Assembly (NCBI GenBank): GCA_025765595.1
Contig: JAIVFH010000326.1
Location: 1-27,947 of the forward strand
DNA: 27,947 nucleotides
Direction of reading: 5' to 3'
From: Obelidium mucronatum
Taxonomy: Eukaryota > Chytridiomycota > Chytridiomycetes > Chytridiales > Chytriomycetaceae
In this document: in pieces, positions 8,141 to 18,467 of the stretch
Numbering within the stretch: the first letter of the stretch is position 1
Layout of the letters: every line of letters starts with the position of its first letter
The notes under the pieces: model-generated
The model's database searches: none
The model's input: only the letters and a program-made list of their open reading frames with translations
What the model was told of the DNA's origin: nothing
Made by a program: the position numbers and the translations under genes

Positions 8141-10725
8141 TCACACGCCCCCACCACTTCTCGAAGTCGTAATAACATCATAATCCACAGCCCCTTTAGA
8201 AGAAACAAACTTGCTCCTCTGCTTCTTCTCCTTCAACGTCGACAAGACATCCAAAAACTCTCCAAACTCAAGCGAATCCTTTCCATCCGTCAAATCTTTG
8301 GCAAGCACCGATCCAGTCTTCACATCTTCCACTCCCAGTGCCTTCAATACTTTTCCAATATCTTTGACGCGGATTCTTCCGTCGCTCTTGTAATCCAGTT
8401 TGCTGAATTCACGTTGGTAGGACGCAATCTCTTCAGGAACAAAGTGATTACGCGTATAGTAGGTGCGTTCTTCTGTGGGCAGATTGGCCGTATTCTCAAG
8501 GTAATGAAGTCCCATGCACGAGAGAAATTCAATAGCAGTCGCGTATTCTTGAGCTTGTCTCTCCTTGGACCAAGAAAGCTCAGCCGCCATGATTTCAATC
8601 ACACGAGGAAGTGTTTCCTTGGCAGCTTGTGCATTGAGCATTGCAAGACGGGTACGTCTGGCAAGAACATCCTATTCAACGAAATCAAGCCCTTTTAATA
8701 TAAAAAAAAAAAAAAAAAAGAATCAATCATTTTCCCCACACTCCCATCACTTACCACCACAGTACAAGCATACTCTCGCCGAACAGCATACCGAACTTCA
8801 GCCTCAATATAGGGATACTGTGGCGACAACCGCTTCCCATGAATCGGCCACCTCGACCCCGTCATACTCGCCATACTCGCCACCGCCCACGCATTACTCC
8901 CATAACTATCCGCCAAATGCTGCGCAACTTCCGTCTCAATCCCAAAACTCTGAATGATTTTTATAAACATGTTTGGACTCCACCCGTCTGTTCCTACAAG
9001 CCGCGTCTTTTCAGTCACACAAGGACCCCCGACTACCCCAGATAACCCAAACTTTTCAACGGCAACATCAATGGTTTCTTGAGCCATGGATCGGTAGGTG
9101 GTCCACTTTCCTCCCGCAATTGTCAATAACCCGCTTTCGCTAATGTTGATCATATGGTTCCGGACAAGCGCCGCCGTATTTTTGGCGGCGGGGTCGCGGA
9201 CGAGGGGTCGGATCCCGCTCCATGCTGCGAGAACGTCGCCGCGGCGTACTTTGATTCCTGGGTCCAGGTAGTTTTCAACTTCTTTTAAGATCCAGGCAAT
9301 GTCTTCTTCGCTTGGCATTGGATTCGCTTCGACAGTCGTTGGTGAATCTAATGGGGGGGAATAGTTGGGGTTGAGTTGAGTTGAAAGGTTAAACGTTCAC
9401 ACACACAAAAAAAATAATAAAAAAATAAATATAAAAATAAAAATAAAAATAAAAAAAAGATATAATCTTCTTCAATCACAAAGCTCCCTAAACAACCTAA
9501 CCTGTAGTTCCTGCAATCGTGTTCCCTTGCCACGGCAAAAAGAAAATCACTCTCCCATCACTTGTCTGCGGGTCAATCAACCCCATATTCCTCGGACTAA
9601 AGTAATTCGGAAGGATAATATGAACTCCAGCACTCGGCGCCACAATATCCCTCGTTGTCACACCTGTATCCAACTTCCTCAATCCATCGCTGAATGGACC
9701 TGTTGCGTTGATGACTCCTTTGGCTTTCACTGTCCAGGATTTGCCTGTGATTGTGTCGCGCACGACGGCGCCGCAGATTTCCTGGTCGCCGAAGCCCTTG
9801 TGGCCGAGGAGGGTGGTGCGTGGCTTTTTCAGGAGTTGGATGACTTCAACGTGGTTGGCGAGGACGGCGCCGTGGGCGACGGCTGTGAGGGCGATGGCTA
9901 CGTTCATTCGAGAGTCATTGTGTGCTCCTGTTTTTTTTTTTGTCAAAACGCGCTCCAATGCTCCCCTTGGTGTCTCTCTCTCTTGAAACCAGAAGAAAAG
10001 AAAAAGAAAGGAAAAAAAACAAATGCAAGGAAAAAAAAAAAAAATAAAAACTAAACTACAAACCATCATAATAAACCATCGCACCAACAAGATCATCACT
10101 CTTCAACATGGGAAACGCTTCCAACGCTTTCCTCTTCCCCAAAAAGTAACTCCGACTGATACCTTCCTTCCCCGCAAGGAATTCATACGCCTTCGCGCCG
10201 ACATAGTAATACGGCATTTTCCAGTAGCTGTACACGGGCAACATGATGGGGAGCTGGTATGACAAGTAAGGCGCGATTTTTAAAAACACGGAGCGTTCGT
10301 GGAGGGCTTCAACGACGAGTTTGTATTGCTCAATGTCGAGCTCTTTGACGGCCTTTTCGAGGTATCGGACGCCGCCGTGGACGAGTTTTGTGGATCGTGA
10401 GGATGTTCCTTGAAATTTTTTTTGTAATTAAGTATAGATGTACACACGTGTTGAATAAGTCAGATAAAGGAAGAATATTCGTGATAGGAGGAGAAGGAGG
10501 AGGATGTGTTGGGTTGGGTATATTTTTTTGTTGTTGTTGTTGTCACCTGATGAGAAATCATCGCGTTCTACCAACGCCACTTTGAGACCCCTCGTTGCGG
10601 CATCCAATGCACACCCAACGCCTGTCGCGCCGCCGCCACAAATTAAAATATCAAACTCAAAGTCCGAGTTTAGCTTTTCGAGCATGGTTTCTCGGGAAGG
10701 AGGGATCCATAGTTGTGAGGGTTTA

Positions 10726-10760
<35 letters not shown>

Positions 10761-10892
10761 ACTGGGTTTCGAGACTGAAGGAGCTGTGTCGGCCATAAGC
10801 GACTTGCGGTTCAAGCTGTGGGATATGGCGATGGCGCCTGTTGCTGAGGCAACTGCCATCAGTCGCGTTGGTGTGGCCACTCTGCGAAACAT
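8141..10892 (-). CDS. GUT2: Mitochondrial FAD glycerol-3-phosphate dehydrogenase with EF-hand region
   Basis: Five exons: 10892-10547, 10408-10064, 9927-9502, 9347-8755, 8671-8141, giving 746 aa. The enzyme oxidises glycerol-3-phosphate to dihydroxyacetone phosphate at the inner mitochondrial membrane and passes electrons to ubiquinone. Evidence: an Arg/Ala-rich presequence (MFRRVATPTRLMAVAS), a poly-Ser linker, the FAD Rossmann motif DILICGGGATGVGCALDAA, then TKLVHGGVRYLEKAV, INATGPFSD, DPAAKNT and GGKWTTYRSMA. After the catalytic part, about 70 residues form an EF-hand pair as in animal GPD2 (about 727 aa). Loop 1 (DYKSDGRIRVKD) keeps positions 1, 5 and 6 but has Lys at 3 and Asp at 12. Loop 2 (DLTDGKDSLEFGE) has an extra residue, so calcium binding may be weak. 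Budding-yeast Gut2 lacks this extension. The chosen Met at 10892 begins the presequence; another lies upstream at 10937. Porin, also mitochondrial, lies one gene away. Confidence 0.95.
10728..10760. repeat. (GCT)11 microsatellite encoding poly-Ser in GUT2
   Basis: Eleven perfect GCT units on the plus strand, read as AGC (Ser) codons in exon 1 of the dehydrogenase. They encode the poly-Ser linker between the mitochondrial presequence and the FAD domain, so length variation would stay in frame. Confidence 0.85.
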
Positions 10893-11008
10893 ATTTTTTT
10901 TTATCAACAGGCCACATGGGCGGGGTTTATTCCTCAAAAAAAAGGCGTATATAGCTATTTAAATGCATGTTTTTGGTTTTTAAAGAATTGGGGAAAAAAA
11001 AGCAGTGT

Positions 11009-12505
11009 TCACAAGCTGCCTTGTGGTTGTTGTTGGGCAGTAGCATTCGCAACAGCAGGTTTTGCTGGAATAGGGAATCTCTTGATGATAACGAGTTTCT
11101 GGTTACGTCGCCAAAACTCGGCTACAGATGCCGCAAACTTTTCGGGGACATCCTCCTATACTCCCGTTTTTGTTTTGTCAAAAGTGAATGTGAGAGATGT
11201 GAGAGTTGAAAAAGACCAAAATACAAACTGATCGAACCTGAACGTAATGCCACGACTCCGGAAACACGACAACTTGAAACTTTCCTTGCATCTGACCAAT
11301 CATCAACTCCTTGTCCAAACGATCTGTTCCAGCAAGAAGTAACATTCTTCCACATTTCATTCCCAAAAACTTTGTTGATAAGCCATCGAACCAGCCTGTG
11401 AGGGAGGTGCATGGGGTGGAAAAAAAACACGCATATGAAGATCGAACGAATGAATACATTTTTTTTTGATCAATGTTTACCTCGCCAATGTGGTTCAGAT
11501 GCGGCAAGATTGGTTCTCCAAATGTATACAGGTGGGTCTCCCTTTTGAATGAATAGAGGAGGGACAGATAGTTTTGCGGATTCTTTGTTTTGAACTTGGT
11601 GGTTTCTGAGACTAAAAAATCATTTTTAGCGGGGCCAAAGAATATTCAGCGCTCACTTCCAAATTTGAAAAAAAAAATGAGTGCAGACTTACTTCCACTT
11701 GATTGCATCCTCGACAGATCTGAATTGGGATGGTCGAGATTTCAAGATGCTTTGCATATGACTCAAGGAATCAATCGCAGTCCCTATCCAAAAAAAAAAT
11801 AAAAACATGATCTTTCAATATGGTTGCCACAGAAGAAAAACTACTTTTGAACTGTAACCTTCTACCACATCAACCACAGTAACACCAACAACATTTGGAA
11901 TCACATTCTTCAAACACGCGTCAACCACAACTGAGCCACCCATACTGTAATTATGAAAAAAAGTTTAAATACACGGGGGAGTTTGTAACGCAAATGAAGT
12001 GGGAGAACCTGTGTCCAACCATGACAACTTCTTGGTCATTGCTCCTACGAATTGATGCCACCAATCTAACCAGATCATTCGAAAGAACATCCAACTCAAG
12101 AGATTCATTGGAAGTAACCGTTGCGCCTTTGTTGTTGTTGTTGTTTTTGTTCTTCTGTGTGAGCATCGCTCGCAAAAGACCAAAAGGCTTAAATCACCAT
12201 GCCCTCGACAGTCAAAAGCAACTACAACAGCAGCCTCATCCGCTAGAATTCGAGCCAGCTTCTCAGCCGCCAGTCCAAATGTAAGTGCAGAAGATCCTGC
12301 TCCGTGGTGCAAAACAATCAGAGGAGCTTTGACTTTCTTGTCTGACTCTTGTGGCTGTGGCTGCGTTGTCCACTCATACACACTATAGGCAGATGGGGAA
12401 TCAAAAACACGCGAACCATTTGATGGAAGCAGAAGCGTACCAGAATTGGTCGTCGTCTATGGGAAGCGTGAAGGTCCGTTGGTTGATTGAGAGTGGTCCA
12501 GCCAT
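11009..12505 (-). CDS. PPE1: Protein phosphatase methylesterase 1 (PP2A demethylase)
   Basis: An alpha/beta hydrolase that removes the C-terminal methyl ester from the PP2A catalytic subunit. Exons: 12505-12441, 12382-12181, 12154-12009, 11944-11859, 11783-11693, 11611-11481, 11395-11238, 11155-11009; 341 aa. Motifs in order: LIVLHHGAGSSALTF (oxyanion region), AFDCRGHGD, VVMVGHSMGGSVVVDA (catalytic Ser, split by an intron), DVVEGTAIDSL with the family Asp, YIWRTNLAASEPHW, WFDGLSTKFLG, LLLAGTDRLDKELMIGQMQG (the PME-1 signature) and SWHYVQEDVPEKF (catalytic His). A 58-nt first intron joins DDDQF to CVYEWTT. One junction is problematic: between RGHGDL and the block TVTSNESLELDVLSNDL the frame changes, and only a 26-nt GT-AG segment (12155-12180) fits phase with RGHGD kept; a frameshift is the alternative. 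Eight exons make it the most intron-rich short gene here. It is divergent from porin. Confidence 0.93.
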
Positions 12506-12677
12506 CATTCTCTATTTTTATGAAGAATATTGAACAAGAATCTTCGTTATCTGCCCTTCTACTTCTTCTCTTTTATTCGATAATACTCATCATTGCTACA
12601 CTCCTCTCCTGTTAACACATGTTTTAACGATTGGAAAGTGAAATTTTCGTTTTCGATCCCCAAACTCACCCCCAAAA
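12506..12677. promoter_or_regulatory. Divergent promoter, PPE1 / porin
   Basis: 172 bp separate the start codons of the minus-strand methylesterase and the plus-strand porin, so both promoters and 5' leaders must share it. It is pyrimidine-rich (CT tracts at 12550-12620 on the plus strand) with no clear TATA box for porin, as is common for highly expressed fungal housekeeping genes. Confidence 0.6.
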
Positions 12678-14024
12678 ATGAGCATTCCACCATCTTACTC
12701 TGACTTCAGCAAGGACTTGAACGATCTCCTGGTAAGGCCTTTGACACTCTTTAAATAGATTGCTCTTCCCTGGCCAGAGACGGCGGAAGAACACATCTGG
12801 GGTAGACACAAAACTCTAACTCTCAACCCCTGTTGGTTTTTTTTTATCCAGAACAAGGACTACCCACTCGGTTCCTCCAAGCTTGAGATCAACACCACTG
12901 CTGCCAATGGATTCGTATGGATCAGACTTTAACTGTTGCTTTGGAGGGCAGCCTTTCTGATACCAACTTGCATCTTTTCCAACAGAAGCTCACCGTCAAC
13001 AACGTCAAAGACAACACCACCGGAAAGATCGTCACCGATTTGAAGACAAAGTACGCCGACAAGGAGAACGGTTCGTTGTTTCTGGAGGTTGCATAAATGG
13101 CGTGATGGTTTGGGGGTCTTAGAAATTTTCTAAATAGGCGTCACTGTCACCAACACCTGGCACGCTGGAAACGCTCTTACCGCCCAGGTGGAGCTTCAAG
13201 ACTTGATTTCTACTGGATTCAAGGTTGACCTTCACGGTTCCATCCACCCTGCCCTTGGGTATGTCTAACGCCTTTGATGTCATATGAATAAGAGAGGGGA
13301 ATTTATAACCCACTTATTTTGTTGCTTCATAGTACCACTGCTGCCAAGGCTGGACTTGAATTGAAGCAAGCGAACGTGTTTGCACGATCCAGCGTTGATT
13401 TGCTCGCCAAGAGCGGAGCCACCGTTCATACCGATGTTGTTGTTGGGTAAAATCTACTTGTTTTCAGTTCCTCAGATATTGGAATCGGAGCTCTAAATTG
13501 TTTGTTTTTCGAAAAAAAAAAAAACAGCTCCGAAGGTTTGCTCCTTGCTGGAGACGTTGCCTACAACACTGCAGACCAATCCATCCACAGATACAACGTT
13601 GCTGTTGGATACAAGACTCCAGAATACCTCTTGGCTTTCCACGCGTAAGGAGTTTCGTTTTTTTGTGCACATATCGTGACCACTCACTTATGTCCCCAAA
13701 AAAATAAATTTCTACAGCACCAAGAAGTTCACTCACTTCACCGCTGGATACTTCCACAACATCAACAGCGGGCTCCAAGTCGCGACTCGTGCTACTTGGG
13801 ACCAGGCCATCAACTCCCACGTCGGTATCGAAGTCGGTACCAAGTACGCGCTGGACAACACCACCTTCATCAAGGCTAAAATCAACAATGAAGGTCGTTT
13901 GGGTCTTGGATACACTCAAATCTTGCGCCCAAGCATCAAGTTGCAGCTCGGAGGATCCTTTGACACCACCAGATTGAATGAAAATGTGCACAAGGTTGGA
14001 TTGGCCTTTGTGATTGACAACTAG
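12678..14024 (+). CDS. POR1: Mitochondrial outer-membrane porin (VDAC)
   Basis: Seven exons: 12678-12731, 12852-12914, 12986-13070, 13138-13258, 13333-13446, 13528-13644, 13718-14024; 286 aa, matching the usual 280-295 aa. VDAC is a 19-strand beta-barrel passing ATP, ADP and other metabolites across the outer mitochondrial membrane. The protein opens with a short N-terminal helix (MSIPPSYSDFSKDLNDLL), continues with alternating polar/hydrophobic strands such as VTVTNTWHAGNALTAQVEL, and ends with LGYTQILRPSIKLQLGG and VHKVGLAFVIDN, the eukaryotic porin signature and C-terminal beta-signal. Introns are 50-120 nt with good gt donors. Intron 5 has a 13-A run directly before its CAG acceptor instead of a pyrimidine tract. 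Codon use is strongly biased toward C-ending codons (AAC, ATC, GTC, ACC), as expected for high expression. Confidence 0.96.
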
Positions 14025-14129
14025 AAGCCTGGGGGGAAATGTTGGAAACACATTGTGGTGAAATAAGAAACAAGGAAAGCTTATTTTAAAACTCGTTACT
14101 CGTTTTCTGGTTTGAAATAATCAGGTCAA

Positions 14130-14135
14130 AATAAA
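14130..14135 (+). promoter_or_regulatory. Likely polyadenylation signal of porin
   Basis: AATAAA about 105 nt past the porin stop; a second AATAAA lies at about 14155. Only 149 bp separate the porin stop from the next start, so this gap serves both as porin 3' UTR and as promoter of the cap methyltransferase. Confidence 0.4.
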
Positions 14136-14173
14136 AGAAAAAACAATTCTCTTCAATAAAATAAAGGCCATCA

Positions 14174-15401
14174 ATGGCAGCTTACCACAACAGCTATCAG
14201 CGCTCAAGTGCAGCCGCCGATACTGTTGCTGAGCACTACAATGCTCGGCCTCAGGTAGGTGTAGATGCGAGACAGGAGTCGAGTATCATCCAACTCAAGA
14301 ATTTGCACAACTGGATTAAGTCAGGTAATATCCTTCACGTCTTCCACTAGGTTTCTGAAGCTCCATTTTCTGTCCTTCTAGTTTTGATCCGGAAGTTTGT
14401 CAGGCGAGGAGATGCTGTCCTTGACTTCTGTTGCGGGTAGTCCTTGTCTCAAAACCAGCATTCCACTCATTTGGGAAAATAATTACAGGAAGGGAGGGGA
14501 TTTAAACAAATGGATTAAAGCAGATATTTCGTATCTGGTTGGTGCCGGTGGGTGAAGCCAGACAATTGAAGCACTGGAATACTTGTGACGGATGTTCTGC
14601 TTTGCTTTTAGATATTGCGAATGTATCTATCGACCACGCGATTGAAAGGTGTCGAGAACGAAACCCACGGTTCAGTGCCAAGTTTTATACAATGGATTGT
14701 TTTGTGGATCCAATCGAGAATATTGTTCAACCATATACGATTGATCTCGTGAGTTGCCAATTTGCATTGCATTATTGCGCGGAGAATGAAGTCAAGGTTT
14801 CTGTTGTCGATAAGTTTTTTGCGCCTCTGAATGAGCTTCCCCACAGTTTGATCGCGCTTTGGATAATATCGCAGCGGCTTTGAAACCAGGCGGTCATTTC
14901 ATTGCCACCATTCCGAACTGCTATCGTTTAATGTAAAATCTTCTGTTTTTTGTATCATTCCATTAAAAATAATTGTGCATTTGGCAGCAAACGACTGGAA
15001 TCCACACCAGAGCTCGGTTGGGGAAATACAAAGTACAACATCCGATTTGACACAAAGGATCAATCAGTTTACGGCCACCGATACTACTTTCAGCTTGAAG
15101 ATGCTATTGATGATTGCCCTGAATATGTGTTTCATTTCCCAACTTTCGTCCAGTTAGTTGTTGCTGTCTTATTTGCTATTGGTTTTTAAAGTATTCCATT
15201 TACAGAAAAGCGGCTGCTCGTGGTCTTGAGCTTGTTTACGAGAAACCGTTTCATGACCTTTTTACCGAGGAAACGCAAGATAGAGAAAACTTGTCTCTGC
15301 TCTACAAGATGCGTGTCCTAGACGATAATGGGGTGATTTCAGCGGATGAATGGGAAGTGTCGGGCGTCTATATGGCGATCGCGTTACGAAAAAGGCGTTG
15401 A
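14174..15401 (+). CDS. ABD1: mRNA cap guanine-N7 methyltransferase
   Basis: Seven exons: 14174-14324, 14382-14436, 14489-14547, 14612-14796, 14847-14932, 14988-15152, 15206-15401; 298 aa. The enzyme transfers methyl from S-adenosylmethionine to N7 of the cap guanine in the nucleus. Family blocks in order: VAEHYNARPQ, LKNLHNWIKSVLIRKFV, the SAM-binding VLDFCCGKGGDLNKW (split over an intron), VGADIANVSIDHA, DLVSCQFALHYC, ALDNIAAALKPGGHFIATIP, GHRYYFQLEDAIDDCPEYVF and GLELVYEKPFHDLF, ending with SADEWEVSGVYMAIALRKRR as in RNMT. It has no N-terminal basic extension, so it is close to the bare catalytic core and shorter than yeast Abd1 (436 aa) or human RNMT (476 aa). It converges on the F-box gene with only 43 bp between stop codons. 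Confidence 0.95.
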
Positions 15402-15444
15402 GTGTCTTGTTGATTTTGAGTTTTGTTGTGAATGTGCAATGTAT

Positions 15445-16443
15445 TCAACATAAAAACTCATTTTCACTTAAATTCAAATATTTCAGTTTTAGAGAGTGTT
15501 TGAAAGTTGGTAATGGGCCTGTCAATCGGTTGTTGTTGCAACGAAATTTCAATAGGTTTGGTGTTTTCTCTCCAGCATTTTCAGGTATCTCTCCAGTCAA
15601 TTGATTATGATCCAGTAGTAATTCTATCAGACAACTAAGCTCGAAGATCTCTGGGGGTATTTTCCCTTCCAATCTGTTGAAATCAACGGTAAAGGAAATC
15701 AATCCAACACAATTTCGAATTCCTGCGGGTATCGCTCCTGAGAGTAAGTTGCGGCTCAAATGCATGTGATAGATATGCTTGAAACTTTGTAAAAAGTGAA
15801 TAGATCCTGTGAGTTTGTTGTTAGAAAGATTGACTTCTCTGAGATCCGTCAACAAGTTGAAGGAGTCGGGAATTGCTCCAGCAAGATTACAATCATGGAG
15901 GGAGAGCTGGCAGATATTTCTTAAATTGCCTATTTCTGAAGGAATGCAGCTTTCCATGAGATTGCAGTATGATAAGTCTAGAACACGCAGATCACTGAGA
16001 TTTGCAACCGTTGTTGGAATAACACCATATGAATCACAATTAGCACCAAGCGAGAGAAGCTGCAGCGATTCCATCATCCATAGTTCGGGAGGTAATTGTC
16101 CCACGACACCTGCATTAAATCCTTCCAAAGCTGTCAGCGTTGGATTCAAGAATGCTTTGGGAATTGGCTGATTAAGATCCAAGTTGGAAATATCCAGCTT
16201 TTTACAGTGTTTAGAGATCAAGGCTGCATAAACATGTTGATGGGCTTCGGGTAATTTAAACAGCATTCCATAATCGGGATCCAAGTGCAACCAATACCGT
16301 TTCGCGTTTATCAATGCAAACCCATCGTTCTCGATAATGCTGTTAATAAAGCGAGATAATCTCTTGTATCTCACGGCTGTTAGGGGATGTATCCAACCAA
16401 AGATTTCTTGCAACAGTTCTGTTGGCAACGCGTAAAAATGCAT
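15445..16443 (-). CDS. F-box protein with plant-type leucine-rich repeats
   Basis: A single-exon gene of 332 aa. The N-terminus MHFYALPTELLQEIFGWIHP followed by RFINSII resembles a truncated F-box, the Skp1-binding module of SCF ubiquitin ligases. From about residue 95 to the end run eight or nine leucine-rich repeats with the plant-specific consensus (LxxLxxLxLxxNxLxGxIP): LPPELWMMESLQLLSLGAN, IPSEIGNLRNICQLSLHDCN, LSNNKLTGSIHF, LSRNLLSGAIPAGI, LEGKIPPEIFELSCLIELLL, NQLTGEIPEN, NRLTGPLPTF, ending LKYLNLSENEF. No signal peptide or membrane helix is visible, so it is probably intracellular; substrate recognition is inference. The open frame extends to 16521, but that part overlaps the neighbouring lipase exon, so Met at 16443 is preferred. 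The gap to the lipase stop is only 28 bp, so its promoter must lie within the lipase gene, or the two are co-transcribed. Confidence 0.85.
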   Translation of the reverse strand: MHFYALPTELLQEIFGWIHPLTAVRYKRLSRFINSIIENDGFALINAKRYWLHLDPDYGMLFKLPEAHQHVYAALISKHCKKLDISNLDLNQPIPKAFLNPTLTALEGFNAGVVGQLPPELWMMESLQLLSLGANCDSYGVIPTTVANLSDLRVLDLSYCNLMESCIPSEIGNLRNICQLSLHDCNLAGAIPDSFNLLTDLREVNLSNNKLTGSIHFLQSFKHIYHMHLSRNLLSGAIPAGIRNCVGLISFTVDFNRLEGKIPPEIFELSCLIELLLDHNQLTGEIPENAGEKTPNLLKFRCNNNRLTGPLPTFKHSLKLKYLNLSENEFLC

Positions 16444-16471
16444 TATTTTGATAAATGGTTCTTCACCCTTA

Positions 16472-18409
16472 CTAAACAATACTATTAAATGATGACCTTC
16501 TCCTTCCTCCCCAAACGCCACCCGTCGTTTTGTTCAACCCAGAATCTGTACTTGCAGCAGATATGCTACCTGTTGATCCCATTGGGGCTCTTGAAGCCAT
16601 TTCCAATTCGCATTCATGTTTTGCTTTATCTAACGCAAATTCAACCATTGTTCGATTTCTGATCAAGGTTATATATGGCCACGTTGATTTCTCTCCTTTC
16701 AAAATCCAGTGCTTCATGGTTTCCTTGTTTGGATTGGAGAAAATGGCGGTAAAGTCCTTATTTTATAAGCAAGAAGTTGGTTAGAAGTTCGTCGCATTAT
16801 CCTTAAAAAAATATAAACACTCACACTTAATGTCAATGTTGGGGAAATAGTCACGTGTCCCAATATCTTATGCGAAAAAAGGGATTTGACTGTTGCTGGA
16901 AGGAATCCAAAGTAACCGATTTGATTTATCCTATGACGAAACTCGTTGAACATGAACGCCAAAATGCTTTCAAAGAAACTTGTTTTGCGATATTGAGGTC
17001 CTTTTGGAAGAAATGGTGTGGCGAGGGGGGATGATTGAGATACAATGAAATGGTTTACATTGAATAATTCAGCCAATCTGGTTTCTGGGGATTCTCTAAT
17101 TTTCTTTTCGTGAGTTTTGAATTATAGAGGAATAGAAAACTCAACGAGTCGTAAGAAGAATCGCCCCATTTTATGTCTGCGCGATAAAAAGAATAGAAGC
17201 CAGTGAGAACAGTATGAAAACGCAAAAGATGTCACCAACGGGAAGCAGTCCAAGGTACAACTTTCCCTGTTTTGTCTTTCGCCAACAAATCGACCGATCT
17301 AAATATTCCTAATGAGGACGCGCTCGCACAAGCAGCTGTTCGAATTAATACTGTTGGAGCGGTCAGATAATTTAAAAGTCGGGGAACTTCGTTTTTCCTG
17401 AAAATATAAACTCGTCAAAAAATCAAAGATCAAAACTACGGTGCAATACCTCTCTGAGCTAACGGTTATGTTTAATATACGCCTTGTTTTTTTGAAAGCC
17501 TCCTCGAATGTGATATCCCCCAAATTATCGTTCACACCCTGAGTCAGAACATTAGAGTCCAACAAGTAACCATGCTGAATCAATCGAATCAGTTTTCTTT
17601 TGTATCCACCCTTCCCTTCTCTCTTCTGAAATGCGTCCAACTTTATTCCACTCGCATCAAAAATCCGTGCCAATTCATCATCCGTGTGAATACAGATAAG
17701 CGCCGCCGCGAGAGCACTTATAGATGAGCCACTTATAATCCGCGGAAGCAAAGACTGCTCAAACAAAGTTTTTGCAACCCCAAAATGATATAAGGCAAAT
17801 GAGGCACCCCCATGAAGAATCAAAGCAGAACAGCCGAATGACTGACGCGTATCTGTGAGGAATTCGTGCTTTCCAGAAGAGGGTGGGCATTTTGAGATTT
17901 CTTGGATATTTTTAACCACCTGCGTAGATGTTGTTATGGCATATTGATGGCTATATGTGCTGACCTCTTCGTGGTAATCTTCAATCAGCTTCTTTGTTTT
18001 CAAAAACAAATGCGAATAAAGATAGATTTCATTGAGGCCGCCTAGATTCCGCAATAAGCCTGTTGTTTGGAGGTTTGAGTTTGGGATCGCCCATCGACCA
18101 TATGGAAGGTAACTCAATTACCGGAACGAAGAAGATAAATCATTTGAGAAATGTCTTTGGAGAGTCGAGCTTTGTTCAACATTTCTCTTCGGTGTCGAAT
18201 CAAGTTGTAATCGTATACCAAACTCTCATCATCCAAACTCCAGTTCTTGTCAAGTTCTTTGATCCTGCCTTGCTTTTAAGCCATCTTGTATTCATAATGA
18301 GCAAGATATTTAAATACCGGTCCAGATTCTCTGCCGTTACACTCCAAACGCCAAACGAGTTGGCGTTCGCCATTTTCGTCTCGAGGTGGAACTGATCTTC
18401 AATCTTCAT
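16472..18409 (-). CDS. Patatin-like lipase of the Tgl3/Tgl4/Tgl5 (SDP1) group
   Basis: Seven exons: 18409-18318, 18264-18122, 18059-17450, 17397-17240, 17176-17146, 17095-16825, 16756-16472; 529 aa (517 if Met at 18373 is used). The N-terminal lipase-associated region reads SLVYDYNLIRHRREMLNKAR, LLRNLGGLNEIYLYSH and KKLIEDYHEE. The patatin core follows: LILHGGASFALYHFGVAKTL (oxyanion loop), IISGSSISALAAALI (nucleophile elbow), GDITFEEAFKKTRRILNITV, RLLNYLTAPTVLIRTAACAS, then KWGDSSYDS carrying the catalytic-Asp region on a 31-nt exon, and RLAELFNVNHFIVSQ. The C-terminus has WILKGEKSTWP and IRNRTMVEFALD. Relatives hydrolyse triacylglycerol on lipid droplets. Two departures are clear: the elbow is GSSIS where the family has GxSxG, and DG[SG] is DSS. 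The nucleophile Ser and the Asp are kept, but activity is uncertain. The gap to the stop of the upstream seven-helix gene is 58 bp. Confidence 0.9.
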
Positions 18410-18467
18410 TTCTCATAATAAAATTAAGATCTTTTTATATTGAGTTGATTTTTTAAACTTTCAAATG

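Noticed and set aside
9527..10054. Plus-strand open frame antisense to GUT2
   Set aside because: It crosses GUT2 exon-intron boundaries, and the sense strand codes a clear dehydrogenase.
10728..10760. CTG/GCT run as a possible non-coding satellite
   Set aside because: It is a coding AGC (Ser) repeat within GUT2 exon 1.
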